NCBI RefSeq assembly: GCF_029227915.1
Contig: NC_079880.1
Location: forward strand, 30,805,501-30,869,500
DNA length: 64,000 bases
Reading direction: 5' to 3'
DNA from: Hydractinia symbiolongicarpus
Taxonomy: Eukaryota > Cnidaria > Hydrozoa > Anthoathecata > Hydractiniidae
The notes beneath the pieces are model-generated. The model searched no databases, was not told where the DNA came from, and saw nothing but the letters and a program-made list of their open reading frames with translations. Shown piece after piece: positions 21,961 to 31,277 of this stretch (positions are counted from its first letter, which is position 1; each line of letters begins with the position of its first letter). The position numbers and the translations under genes were made by a program.

Positions 21961-22304
21961 TTACTATGAAGAGACTCACCTTGTGCAATGCCTTAGCACC
22001 ATCGGCAAGCGTAGGGGACTTGCAGGTTTCTGTACTTGCAGGTTTCTATACTTAAACGGTATCTTGTGGTCCATGTGCAAAAACTCGTAGAGTTCCCAAG
22101 TCATACCCTTGGAGAACTGAGCTTCGATATGACTCCTACAGATAGCCATAAGCTCATTTAGGGCTGGTTGCCTGTGCGCTCCTTTGACACTTTCTTTTTA
22201 TCGAGGCATTTAATGCATGTCTTTGTCGTTTAACCGTTACACTTGATTTTGAAATTTTCTATAAATAAAAAGTGTTTGTATCGCTGGCACTTGGTTCCTA
22301 CCAT
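21961..22304 (-). pseudogene. Hairpin-led Zn-knuckle/HNH-like gene, degenerate, module L, copy 1
   Basis: Starts at the ATG at 22304, next to hairpin 3. It reads MVGTKCQRYKHFLFIENFKI, a stop, then KTCIKCLDKK. After a break comes the HNH-like end ICRSHIEAQFSKGMTWELYE, then LHMDHKIPFKY. The Asp-His of the HNH motif is visible (MDHK), but the Zn-knuckle repeats between the two parts are gone and frames do not join. It follows the pattern of the other hairpin-led genes. Confidence 0.55.
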
Positions 22305-22338
22305 AACTCGTTTTTGTCCCCGTGGACAAACACGAGTT
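22305..22338 (-). promoter_or_regulatory. Leader hairpin 3 (copy 1)
   Basis: On the minus strand ACTCGTGTTTGTCC pairs with GGACAAAAACGAGT (loop ACGG or similar), and ATG follows at once at 22304. The duplicate at 25101-25134 differs by one loop base (CCGTGG against CCGGGG on the plus strand). Confidence 0.75.
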
Positions 22339-22350
22339 TTATCGGACACT

Positions 22351-22610
22351 CTATTTTGGTTTGGGGACTATGCTTGCGGGAAACGACCCTTTTTTGACGG
22401 CCATTTCACGACTCGCCCTGCCTGCTGCGAAGTACGCCACCATCTTGAGGATGTCGTTCGCATCCATTTTTGTAGATGGTCTTGTTATACCCAAGAATTT
22501 CTTACCTGCCATGGCATAGACAAAGGTGAAACTAAGGTCTCCAACGGTCTCATAGAGCATGTCCAGGATCTCCTTTTCTTTTGAGGTACGTTTGCATGAG
22601 GTGTTGCCAT
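22351..22610 (-). pseudogene. Small Maverick protein with hydrophobic segment, module L, copy 1
   Basis: The ATG at 22610 reads only a few codons before the frame is lost. The downstream frame holds SKEKEILDMLYETVGDLSFT, VYAMAGKKFLGITRP, then MVAYFAAGRASREMAVKKG and ends SIVPKPK at 22351. The module R relative (31662-31914) shows the same protein starting at an ATG. About 85 residues, amphipathic helices with a mildly hydrophobic VAYFAAG stretch. Function unknown. Confidence 0.55.
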
Positions 22611-22693
22611 TTATATTATAACATTTTGAAAATCTCGATATTTGGCTAGGATTTGCCCTGTTGGGGCTCTTGTGTGGGGTTTTGAGATTCATT

Positions 22694-22960
22694 TTAGCCT
22701 CTACCAAACCTGTACCATATACCAACTCCTATCGCCCATACGGCCAAAGTCGCTACAGCATAAAGGTGGATATTATCCATTGACTTGCTAGAACCTGCGA
22801 CAGGTTCTTGATCATCTGGCGAAGAACTTTTATCCACGTTCTTCTGTAAGTTGGCCTTGTTCTTTCGGTTCCATTCAGCAAGTCTATTTCCAGCAGCAAC
22901 ACGGCCGTCGTTCTTCATGGTTATGACTCTTTCCTCTTGTTTCCCTTCCTGTTCACTCAT
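22694..22960 (-). CDS. Small single-pass membrane protein, module L, copy 1
   Basis: 88 residues, intact. It has a charged, helical N-terminal half (RVAAGNRLAEWNRKNKANLQ), a linker rich in Ser, Asp and Pro, and one membrane helix near the end (LYAVATLAVWAIGVGIWYRF) followed by GRG. A small tail-anchored type. Five bases separate it from the stop of the upstream gene (22966). The same protein with the same neighbours occurs at 25490-25756 (identical) and 31988-32277 (diverged). Confidence 0.65.
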   Translation of the reverse strand: MSEQEGKQEERVITMKNDGRVAAGNRLAEWNRKNKANLQKNVDKSSSPDDQEPVAGSSKSMDNIHLYAVATLAVWAIGVGIWYRFGRG

Positions 22961-22965
22961 TTATC

Positions 22966-23547
22966 TTATAGCGCCGTCCGAGGCACTTCCTTAGTCTCCG
23001 CCTCCTCATCCTTTTTCTTAGACATACGTCGCGCTGTGTGTCCTGCCACCAAAATGGGTGTCAAGCATCTGCCGATCGTACAGTAGACAAGGATCTCGAG
23101 ATCTTTCATGGAATCCTTGATGATGGGGTCATCCTCAATGTCCCGGCGCAATTCATCAACACTATCAATCTCAACGAAGTTCCCAATCATGCTAGCATAG
23201 AGGCTGATCACGTGAGTAGTCAGCGCTTTTGCAGTCTTCTCCCCCTTCTCTTGGACTTCCCTTTGTACGTACTCGGTATGTACCTTGTCGATAGCTTCTT
23301 CTGGAGCCTTGTCGACAAACCCTTCTCTGCATTTCTTCGGCAGGAGATGCCCTTTACCTGTGCGTAAGACCTCTTTCAAGGCCTGGCGTTTATCGATGGG
23401 TTTCTCTACTTGATCATATTCTGCAGAGGCATCGTCGAATACTCGGGCAATATCTGACATTCTCTTTATTGTACGTCGATATCCAAAAAAGCAAAACGCG
23501 ATCATGGCATACGGTAGAAATATAGCGATATACAAACACACCTCCAT
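22966..23547 (-). CDS. Helical protein with N-terminal membrane segment, module L, copy 1
   Basis: 193 residues from the ATG at 23547; an internal ATG (MSDIARVFDDASAEYDQVEK) could also serve. Residues ~2-22 are hydrophobic (CLYIAIFLPYAMIAFCFFGY). The body is strongly helical and charged (EKGEKTAKALTTHVISLYAS, DDPIIKDSMKDLEILVY), with a weakly hydrophobic ILVAGHTARRM near the end. The start overlaps the last codons of the polymerase gene by a few bases. No function known to me; it sits beside the polymerase in both modules. Confidence 0.6.
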   Translation of the reverse strand: MEVCLYIAIFLPYAMIAFCFFGYRRTIKRMSDIARVFDDASAEYDQVEKPIDKRQALKEVLRTGKGHLLPKKCREGFVDKAPEEAIDKVHTEYVQREVQEKGEKTAKALTTHVISLYASMIGNFVEIDSVDELRRDIEDDPIIKDSMKDLEILVYCTIGRCLTPILVAGHTARRMSKKKDEEAETKEVPRTAL

Positions 23548-24255
23548 TTATTACCGGGCGGACACCAGGCGGTAATGGCCACGGGCAAGCGTCATTATTT
23601 TATCAGGTTGTACAAACTTTTGTTATCCGCCCTGTTAAGAGCTAACTTGTTCACCCTTTGGGTATATACCTGATGATTCAGGTTCTGAATCAGCACTTAG
23701 CTTCTGTAGACGTCAACGCCCTCTTCCAGAAATCGCCGATAGTCGTCGAAGGTGATGGACTTATTTGTCACGCATCTTTTTACGCTCTTAGCTTTGCGAT
23801 CACCGCCCTCTTTGCTAATGCTTTCGTAGGCGTATAGCTTAGCCCTTAGGGTGATAAGCTCGGTTTCCTCGTCTATCATTTTCATGTCGCTCTTCTTATG
23901 CTGGTACCATAAAAACAAGGCTTTTTTCTGCCTCCTCAGATTCTTGGGCAAGGCAGTATACGACTGCGTTAATAGCCACAAACTATGCTTCCTGTGCCTA
24001 CCTGAAATAGCCAATTCAAGTAACGGCTGCCTTTTCTTGTCGAGACTTTCATCAGATATCTTGTCGTCGACTATGAAGAGATTCTCCTCGCCTGCTAGTA
24101 ACGACAACAATTTCGCTATCCATTCAAACTATCACTATATTGTGATAGTGCTTTTTATACTCCTGATCAAGGAGATTCAGAACGTGCTGTGTCTTGCCAC
24201 AACTTGTGGGTCCTGTGAAGATTGCTCTATGGGGGTCCTTCACAACGTCCAACAT
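23548..24255 (-). pseudogene. Duplication junction: ATPase fused in frame to the polymerase C-terminus
   Basis: Reading leftward from 24255, this begins as the ATPase (Walker A region to about 24130, then a lost segment, then 24110 onward LLAGEENLFIVDDKISDESL). At 23862, within KMIDEET, it passes without a frame change into the last part of DNA polymerase B (ELITLRAKLYAYESISKEGG, then FDDYRRFLEEGVDVYRS, stop 23697). The 137-codon chimera at 23697-24110 is open throughout. Downstream of that stop the remaining polymerase tail runs to TAA at about 23550. It is a by-product of the tandem duplication, not a known gene. Confidence 0.8.
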
Positions 24256-24260
24256 TTTAC

Positions 24261-24756
24261 TTAATAGTTCGACCACTTCCTATCGTGAATCTTAGGGTAT
24301 ATCGCGGCACAGGCTAAACAAATCCAGACACCACCGTGATTATTCGCCAAAGACCCCCGGCATGCAGGGCAGAGCTGGTATTTCTAGTCTGGTAATCGAG
24401 GGGTAATGGAGGATATGTTAATTTACCCTGTAGGCATCGCAGTGCTTCGCGGTACCTCTCGACGAGCAGTGCGTTTTCCTGGCTCTCGGGTGGTGCTCCG
24501 ATGAGTTCAATGTACTGGGGTATGATGTATAGAGAAGTAGATAATTATAATCCTGTTGAGATCCTCTAATTTCTCCATCTATATTGACAGGATCTACTTC
24601 GTAGTCAATGTCTTTGATGTCTTTGTTTTTGGTACGCCGCCTCCCCTTCACTTTAGCCAGGCAACTTATACAATTCTTTGTTCGACTATTACGCCTAATC
24701 TTGAACTTGTCGGGTGTTAAAATGTGCTTGCACCCTTTACAACATTTGAAATCCAT
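24261..24756 (-). pseudogene. Zinc-ribbon protein, module L, copy 2
   Basis: Duplicate of 21465-21960 with the same break: MDFKCCKGC start at 24756, then the Cys4 unit and basic stretch, frame lost near 24566, zinc ribbon in another frame. No new lesion noticed. Confidence 0.6.
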
Positions 24757-25100
24757 TTACTATGAAGAGACTCACCTTGTGCAATGCCTTAGCACCATCG
24801 GCAAGCGTAGGGGACTTGCAGGTTTCTGTACTTGCAGGTTTCTATACTTAAACGGTATCTTGTGGTCCATGTGCAAAAACTCGTAGAGTTCCCAAGTCAT
24901 ACCCTTGGAGAACTGAGCTTCGATATGACTCCTACAGATAGCCATAAGCTCATTTAGGGCTGGTTGCCTGTGCGCTCCTTTGACACTTTCTTTTTATCGA
25001 GGCATTTAATGCATGTCTTTGTCGTTTAACCGTTACACTTGATTTTGAAATTTTCTATAAATAAAAAGTGTTTGTATCGCTGGCACTTGGTTCCTACCAT
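24757..25100 (-). pseudogene. Hairpin-led Zn-knuckle/HNH-like gene, module L, copy 2
   Basis: Duplicate of 21961-22304, led by the hairpin at 25101-25134 and with the same internal stop and breaks. Confidence 0.55.
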
Positions 25101-25134
25101 AACTCGTTTTTGTCCCCGGGGACAAACACGAGTT
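25101..25134 (-). promoter_or_regulatory. Leader hairpin 3 (copy 2)
   Basis: Duplicate of 22305-22338; the loop differs by one base. The ATG follows directly on the minus strand at 25100. Confidence 0.75.
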
Positions 25135-25146
25135 TTATCGGACACT

Positions 25147-25406
25147 CTATTTTGGTTTGGGGACTATGCTTGCGGGAAACGACCCTTTTTTGACGGCCAT
25201 TTCACGACTCGCCCTGCCTGCTGCGAAGTACGCCACCATCTTGAGGATGTCGTTCGCATCCATTTTTGTAGATGGTCTTGTTATACCCAAGAATTTCTTA
25301 CCTGCCATGGCATAGACAAAGGTGAAACTAAGGTCTCCAACGGTCTCATAGAGCATGTCCAGGATCTCCTTTTCTTTTGAGGTACGTTTGCATGAGGTGT
25401 TGCCAT
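25147..25406 (-). pseudogene. Small Maverick protein, module L, copy 2
   Basis: Duplicate of 22351-22610 and identical in the readable part, including the early frame loss after its ATG. Confidence 0.5.
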
Positions 25407-25489
25407 TTATATTATAACATTTTGAAAATCTCGATATTTGGCTAGGATTTGCCCTGTTGGGGCTCTTGTGTGGGGTTTTGAGATTCATT

Positions 25490-25756
25490 TTAGCCTCTAC
25501 CAAACCTGTACCATATACCAACTCCTATCGCCCATACGGCCAAAGTCGCTACAGCATAAAGGTGGATATTATCCATTGACTTGCTAGAACCTGCGACAGG
25601 TTCTTGATCATCTGGCGAAGAACTTTTATCCACGTTCTTCTGTAAGTTGGCCTTGTTCTTTCGGTTCCATTCAGCAAGTCTATTTCCAGCAGCAACACGG
25701 CCGTCGTTCTTCATGGTTATGACTCTTTCCTCTTGTTTCCCTTCCTGTTCACTCAT
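25490..25756 (-). CDS. Small single-pass membrane protein, module L, copy 2
   Basis: Same 88 residues as 22694-22960, intact: charged N-terminal half, one membrane helix, short tail. Confidence 0.6.
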   Translation of the reverse strand: MSEQEGKQEERVITMKNDGRVAAGNRLAEWNRKNKANLQKNVDKSSSPDDQEPVAGSSKSMDNIHLYAVATLAVWAIGVGIWYRFGRG

Positions 25757-25761
25757 TTATC

Positions 25762-26343
25762 TTATAGCGCCGTCCGAGGCACTTCCTTAGTCTCCGCCTC
25801 CTCATCCTTTTTCTTAGACATACGTCGCGCTGTGTGTCCTGCCACCAAAATGGGTGTCAAGCATCTGCCGATCGTACAGTAGACAAGGATCTCGAGATCT
25901 TTCATGGAATCCTTGATGATGGGGTCATCCTCAATGTCCCGGCGCTATTTATCAACACTATCAATCTCAACGAAGTTCCCAATCATGCTAGCATAGAGGC
26001 TGATCACGTGAGTAGTCAGCGCTTTTGCAGTCTTCTCCCCCTTCTCTTGGACTTCCCTTTGTACGTACTCGGTATGTACCTTGTCGATAGCTTCTTCTGG
26101 AGCCTTGTCGACAAACCCTTCTCTGCATTTCTTCGGCAGGAGATGCCCTTTACCTGTGCGTAAGACCTCTTTCAAGGCCTGGCGTTTATCGATGGGTTTC
26201 TCTACTTGATCATATTCTGCAGAGGCATCGTCGAATACTCGGGCACTATCTGACATTCTCTTTATTGTACGTCGATATCCAAAAAAGCAAAACGCGATCA
26301 TGGCATACGGTAGAAATATAGCGATATACAAACACACCTCCAT
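25762..26343 (-). pseudogene. Helical membrane-anchored protein, module L, copy 2, with stop
   Basis: Duplicate of 22966-23547, but two base changes near 25942-25947 turn the sequence after VEIDSVD into Lys and a stop (TAG), ending it at residue 132. Another change alters an Ile to Ser near the internal start (MSDSARVF). This is the clearest functional difference between the two duplicate units. Confidence 0.7.
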
Positions 26344-26346
26344 TTA

Positions 26347-28335
26347 TTACCGGGCGGACACCAGGCGGTAATGGCCACGGGCAAGCGTCATTATTTTATC
26401 AGGTTGTACAAACTTTTGTTATCCGCCCTGTTAAGAGCTAACTTGTTCACCCTTTGGGTATATACCTGATGATTCAGGTTCTGAATCAGCACTTAGCTTC
26501 TGTAGACGTCAACGCCCTCTTCCAGAAATCGCCGATAGTCGTCGAAGGTGATGGACTTATTTGTCACGCATCTTTTTACGCTCTTAGCTTTGCGATCATC
26601 GCCCTCTTTGCTAATGCTTTCGTAGGCGTATAGCTTAGCCCTTAGGGTGATAAGCTCGGTCATAACCTTCCCACCTAGTTCGTCCTTCATGAGGCCTACG
26701 ACCTTCTTGTTCTTACCAATAGGGAGAGGCCTGTTATCATCCGGATTATACGCACTCGCGTCAAAGCGTGCCCCGACATCTTGTGCAATATTTCTGTTAA
26801 AGTCTTCTGTTCGTATATGGTACACAAATAAGTCCGTGTCAATGTAGCATAGCTGTAATTTAGAATCATATTTGGGCTGCATGAAATCGTAGTGAAACTC
26901 GTACATTACCATTTTTGACATATCCAGTATGGCCTGCCCTATGTATACAGGCTTGTTCATCTTGGCCTCAGTTTTACTCATCTCTACACCGAGGAGGTGT
27001 TTACTGAACTGGCTCCCACCCTTCCACCGTCAAGCACACGTCTCAAATGTTTCAAATACGTCGGCCAATAGCAGGACGTCTATGGTCAGGTAGATGTCGT
27101 GATAGTCGCCCATGGTGACGCTATCACCCTTTGGAGTTATACAATTCCATACCCCCTTTTTGCATAGGCATATTCATTGCCACTGATCCACTTCATATTT
27201 AGCTTGCTGTAGAATGCTTCCTTGGGAAGTAGTTCCGGCTTTTCGAATCGTTACAAATCGTCCATGTATTCATACGGGTACACGCCTTTTCTCAGCATCA
27301 GCCTGAATACGTCGTCCTTGTCATTGAATTTGGCCATGGATGGTACGTTTGCCTTTACCTGGTCCCGATTGAGTTGCTTCGTGGTATTCGAGTCGCAATT
27401 TTTACACCAAAACTTTGCCATATACCAGACAGGTATCTGCGCAGGAATTCCAGACAGGTTTCTGCGCACTGGTCACATTTCATACCGGCAACGTTTGTTC
27501 CGATTAAGTTGCTTGCCAGTTTATCTAACGAGGATGGCATGAATCGGCAACTATCGATAAACCGAATTTGATTTTCACATTGAAACTTATATATTTTTCA
27601 GTATTCTCCGCTATGCACCCAATGTCCTGAGTGTCGTACTTCTCGCCCAGTTCTCGGATAAACAGGTGTGCGTCGTACCCTGAGAGATTATGGAAGATGA
27701 CGGGAATATGGCTAGGTATCTTGTATCTGAGGTTCCAGATCGCGTGCGCTGCCCCTTTTTACAGCTCCGTGTAATGACAATGGTCTCGAACCTTACGGCT
27801 ATACTCGCAGTCGTCAAACGGCTTCATGCAGATGTGGCATTTCGATGCCTCGTCATGTTCCCTTTTTAACACCTCTGTTAGAGGCAGCATGGGTTGCTGC
27901 GGGTAGGTATTGTAGAGACGCTTCACCTCGTCGTCCAGGTGCTTCACGAACTTCGTCACGCAGTCCTTACCACGGTACACTGTTAGTGGGTACTGTACAT
28001 CCCCATAGGCGAATTTGGGGTATGTGCACAATCCAGATGGTGCTTGTCCCTCGACTCAACTGTAATAAAAAAGGCCTGTAGGCAGCTCAGGCAGAAGTGC
28101 ATCGCATTCCTATTCTTCGAGGTCTCCTTGACTAGGAGTTACGATAGACATTTGACGGCCGTATAGTGGGTCTTTTTGTCATCTGTTATAAGCTGCAGGT
28201 TAACCTGCTTGCTATGTCTAATGTTGTATTCCGATCGCCGTAGGATGTTAATCTTCTTCCCCATTATGTACAAGACGTTTACCGCAATGTCCGTGTTATT
28301 CTTCTTGAATTTAGATATACCTTTCATGCTTGTAA
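26347..28335 (-). pseudogene. polB: Protein-primed DNA polymerase B, module L, with large deletions
   Basis: Reading leftward from 28335, the N-terminal fragment (ITDDKKTHYTAVK) is followed by a zinc-binding block near 27759-28031 (CHICMKPFDDCEYS, VRDHCHYT). Then come exonuclease-like pieces (27355-27700) and LADVFETF near 27050. At about 27030 the sequence jumps straight to the thumb-side block (QFSKHLLGVEM), so polymerase motifs A and B are missing. Motif C is present with a change: CYIDTDLFVY instead of the usual DTDS. The C-terminal part (GLMKDELGGKVMTEL to VDVYRS, 26493) is well kept. The 5' end is cut at ~28340, where the integrase fragment starts on the other strand. Not functional. 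Confidence 0.8.
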
Positions 28336-28344
28336 GGAACTCTA

Positions 28345-28886
28345 TACGTAACCAAGTTGCTGGAGGATAAGGGGGTTGAAATTAAGAGGGCCACCACCAA
28401 TTATTACCATACATTTACGGCATTTGTAGAGTCCTACAACAAGGTACTTGCGGAAAGGCTCTTCAAACATCAGGATGCACCAGAGTTGGTTTCTGGGGAG
28501 CCTAGAAGTATATGGGTGAAAAACCTATATACCATAGTGAAGGGTCTCAACAATACCAAAACTGCCATGATTGAGTTGAAACCTAACAAGGCGATCAAAC
28601 TGGATGAGGTCCCGCTTGCAAAATGTCAGCACTATCCCGAGGAAAAACCCGTACCTGAGGATGGTTTGTACGTGTATTTACTACAACCCGGAGAAGAACA
28701 TGGGGACTCAAAAAGACGCGCAACTGACGCTTTCTGGAGTAGTAAAATGTATAGGTTGGACCGTATCGTAGCGGGTAGCCGCGTTTATACTACCTAAAGG
28801 ACGGCCTGAAAGAAGCTTCGTTTCAGAAGAACTCATGCAGATACCAGAGAACGTTCAGGTACCTCCACAACATGTGAAATATTGGT
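28345..28886 (+). pseudogene. INT: Integrase (retroviral-type) C-terminal part
   Basis: Opens without a start at the breakpoint and reads YHTFTAFVESYNKVLAERLF, SIWVKNLYTIVKGLNNTKTA, EDGLYVYLLQPGEEHGDSKR, FWSSKMYRLDRIVAGSRVY. This is the last part of a Maverick DDE integrase, with only the final catalytic Glu (FVE) present, followed by the SH3- or chromo-like end. A frameshift near 28790 separates the last ~30 residues (RSFVSEELMQIPENVQVPP, ending near 28886). The zinc-binding N-terminus and the two catalytic Asp residues are absent. I see no other integrase piece in the element. Confidence 0.8.
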
Positions 28887-29489
28887 AAAGAGTATTTTCA
28901 GCAGTACCTCTGAAGGTTCATCCCCCAACTCTTTACTTGGATCTCTTATATACAGCAAAGGGGGCTCAGTATAGAATGGGTAACCATAGACAATGCCTTT
29001 GATGACATCAAACTCACTTTCCAGATCAATATCAATCAATCGTCTATCCGGTATAGGAAAGTTGAGGATATTGCCTATTGTTATCAAGTCAGCCAAATCA
29101 GATAACCTCAAGTCCCTATCCTTGATAACCTCGTAGCAGAGTGCCCCATACTTGTTCTCTTTGACCGAAACGATATAGAGCCCTAGGGTTTGAATATCAT
29201 CCTCTAGATGCTAATCGATCGCACTTCTTGCAAATGTACCCCATACTTTTCTTCCCGACCATACCCTGTGTAAAAGATCGTCGTCTGTGGGGTACTCAAA
29301 CCCTTCATAGTATTCCCCATTTCGATATCTAAAATTTTCCAGGCAATAACCAGTCACTGGTCCTGCCTTTATACAGCATCGCAGTACAGGCACCTGAATA
29401 TCATAATCCCTTGCAAATGCTGTTTTTGTACATAGACTTCCATCTTTTTGATATTTCAATACTTTATATCTCAAAGCCAAACTGGTCAA
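28833..29489 (-). pseudogene. Unrecognised Maverick gene, split by a stop
   Basis: From 29489 the frame reads SLALRYKVLKYQKDGSLCTK, then YCLENFRYRNGEYYEGFEYP, to a stop at about 29211. A further block (LGLYIVSVKENKYGALCYEV, RLSDLADLITIGNILNFPIP, EVLLKILFTNISHVVEVPE) continues to 28833. Together ~215 residues, soluble, with mixed alpha/beta character. The 3' end overlaps the end of the integrase fragment on the other strand. No family recognised; it has no counterpart in module L. Confidence 0.5.
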
Positions 29490-29499
29490 TAGAGGGGGT

Positions 29500-30290
29500 C
29501 CATGGGAGGTGCCTCACTTTTGCCTATAATTTTCACAACCCGTAAGAGTAGTAAAAATTGTGTGTGGTTGGGTGTGGGCTTCCTATTCTGCAATATATCA
29601 ATTGCCTTTTGATATGTTCCCACTCGCCCACATAGGTTGAGTGTTGGAGTAGTGAAGCCTTTTCTCCACCTCAGCAAGCGATGGGGGATCGCCATTTTCT
29701 CGATATTTAATAGGGATTTTTATGATCAATGTGCCACTCCCCATGGTTGTCTCAGGTCATGCCCTCAACAAATTGGGCCTCAATATGGGCCCGCAGCGTG
29801 AGTATATCACACCCAAGATACTCCTGGGAGCTGAGCTCCTTGTTTTCCTGTAGGGCCTTGTGGGTTCGAAATCGTACAACGGAAGCGAGATGTCCAGCAG
29901 GATCACAAATGGGGCAACGCGGCCTCCGTTTTTTATGGTGGCAATACTGATTCCCCCCACAATCCTTGCAATAGGCCCTCTGTCTTTCATGTTTGCAGAT
30001 CTGACTGCCCTACACTCTTCGCAGCAATCCCTCCGCCTTTGATGGTGGCAATGCCGACTCCCCCCACAATCCTTGCATTCAGATCTTATCTTTTCATGTT
30101 TGCAAATCTGGCTACCCCTGCAGTTTTTGCAATACTCACCCTACCATGGGGCATTTGTTTTTGGCACGCTGCTGTATCTTTTTATCCAAACAAATTATGC
30201 ACCATTTTGTCTGTTGACCTTTCCCCTTAATCCTGAGATTTTCTAAAGATAAGAGAGTTTACATTTTTGGCAGCTCTTGGTTCCTTCCAT
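29500..30290 (-). pseudogene. Hairpin-led Zn-knuckle/HNH endonuclease-like gene, most complete copy
   Basis: The ATG at 30290 lies four bases after hairpin 4. Order of parts: N-terminal Cys unit (SCQKCKLSYL, stop), then Zn-knuckle repeats (CKNCRGSQICKHEKIRSECK, CCEECRAV and others), then a CPICDPAGHLA-like linker near 29880. The nuclease-like end follows: LGCDILTLRAHIEAQFVEGM at about 29780, HGEWHIDHKNPY at about 29720, and AEVEKRLHYSNTQPMWASGN near 29650. WHIDH with the downstream Asn fits an HNH-type active site. There are several stops and frame changes, so it is inactive. Relatives occur near phage-like and giant-virus genes, where such proteins behave as free-standing or homing endonucleases; that role here is inference. 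Confidence 0.65.
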
Positions 30291-30294
30291 ATTG

Positions 30295-30326
30295 ACTCAT
30301 TTTTGCCTCTGAGGACAAACACGAGT
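30295..30326 (-). promoter_or_regulatory. Leader hairpin 4
   Basis: On the minus strand ACTCGTGTTTGTCC pairs with GGCAAAAATGAGT. Compared with hairpin 1, the right arm has a C-to-T change (ACGAGT to ATGAGT) that turns one pair into a G-U wobble and so keeps the stem. The upstream GAGTGACCACA block and the AATATGGA around the start are shared with hairpin 1. Confidence 0.75.
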
Positions 30327-30331
30327 TGTGG

Positions 30332-30832
30332 TCACTCCAAAATCCTCCAAGTTCTGGGGTGTTCCAACCTCACGTACAAGCATGCATGTTTGGATTTTTT
30401 CAGATCGGCCTTGATATCCGATCAATCAGAGATCAAATTCGTCTATTCGTCTATCATTTTCATGTCACTCCTCTCATGCGGATACCAGAGGAAGTGCTGC
30501 TTCTTCTGCCTCCTCAGATTTTTCGGCAGGGCAGCATAACTCTGCGTGAGTAGCCAAAAACTGTGCTTGCGGTGCCTGCCCGAAATAGCCAATTCTAGTA
30601 GGGATTGCCTTATTTTATCGGGGTCTATAAGGAACACACATTTGTCTCGCCAGAGCAAGGCCCTCCCTAAATATGTGGTATTCCACCGTAGGATAGGGCA
30701 TAGTATCACTATATTGTGATAGTGCTTTTTATACTCATTTTCCAGTATATCTAAAACACGTTGTGTTTTTTTTTCGCATGATGTCGGACCTGTAAAGATT
30801 GCTGTATGCGTATCTCTTACGACATCCAACAT
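30332..30832 (-). pseudogene. ATP: Packaging ATPase, module R
   Basis: From the ATG at 30832: Walker A altered to FTGPTSCEKKT (an extra A in a run of nine, with Gly lost), then EYKKHYHNIVILCPILRWN, LLWRDKCVFLIDPD. The Walker B segment is missing: the sequence goes from DPDKI directly to RQSLLELAISGRHRKHSFWL. The C-terminal block (KNLRRQKKQHFLWYPHERSD) and the end near 30332 are kept. It holds the central segment lost from the module L copy, while that copy holds the Walker B lost here. Together they show both are independently decayed copies of the same gene. Confidence 0.75.
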
Positions 30833-30837
30833 TTTAT

Positions 30838-31277
30838 TCAATAATTCGACCACTTCCTGTCGTGAATGTTAGGGTATATCGCGCACATGCTGAACAGATC
30901 CATACACCACCATGATTACTAACAAGAAACCCCCGACAGGCAGGACATAGCTTGGTATTTTGGGTCTTATATTCAAGGGGTAGTGGAGTATATCTTATTT
31001 TTCCCTGTAGACACCGCAACGCCTTACAATATCTCTTGACGAGCAGTGCCTTCTCCGGGCTCTCAGAGGGTGCTCCGACGAGTTCGGCGTACTGGGTTAT
31101 AATGACATATGTCAATAGGGTCTACCTCGTGTTCAATAACATGGTCCTTGCATTTGATACGCCGCATCTTCCTCGCTTTAGCCAGGCAACCTATACAACT
31201 CTTCGTTCGACTATTGCCCCTAATCTTAAACCTGTCGGGGGAAGCAGTTTTTTGCATTTAAGGCCTTTCTTTTCCAT
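30838..31277 (-). pseudogene. Zinc-ribbon protein upstream of the ATPase, module R
   Basis: The ATG at 31277 starts a short frame with KCKKLLPP. The continuing frame has DRFKIRGNSRTKSCIGCLAK and a basic stretch. After a break it has APSESPEKALLVKRYCKALR, then the zinc ribbon KLCPACRGFLVSNHGGVWIC, SACA. Same layout as the module L gene, with two breaks. Confidence 0.6.

Larger units (their letters stand above)
21066..26658. repeat. Tandem duplication, two units of 2,796 bp
   Basis: Unit 1 is 21066-23861 and unit 2 is 23862-26657. Matching positions are offset by 2,796 throughout (for example 21960 and 24756, 22960 and 25756). I count roughly eight to ten base differences, so identity is above 99.5%. 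Borders share GGT: TTGGTTTCC on the left, CTCGGTTTCC at the junction, CTCGGTCAT on the right. The unit runs from the 3' half of the ATPase gene to the 3' end of the polymerase gene. Either a recent duplication or two haplotypes joined during assembly. Confidence 0.9.
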
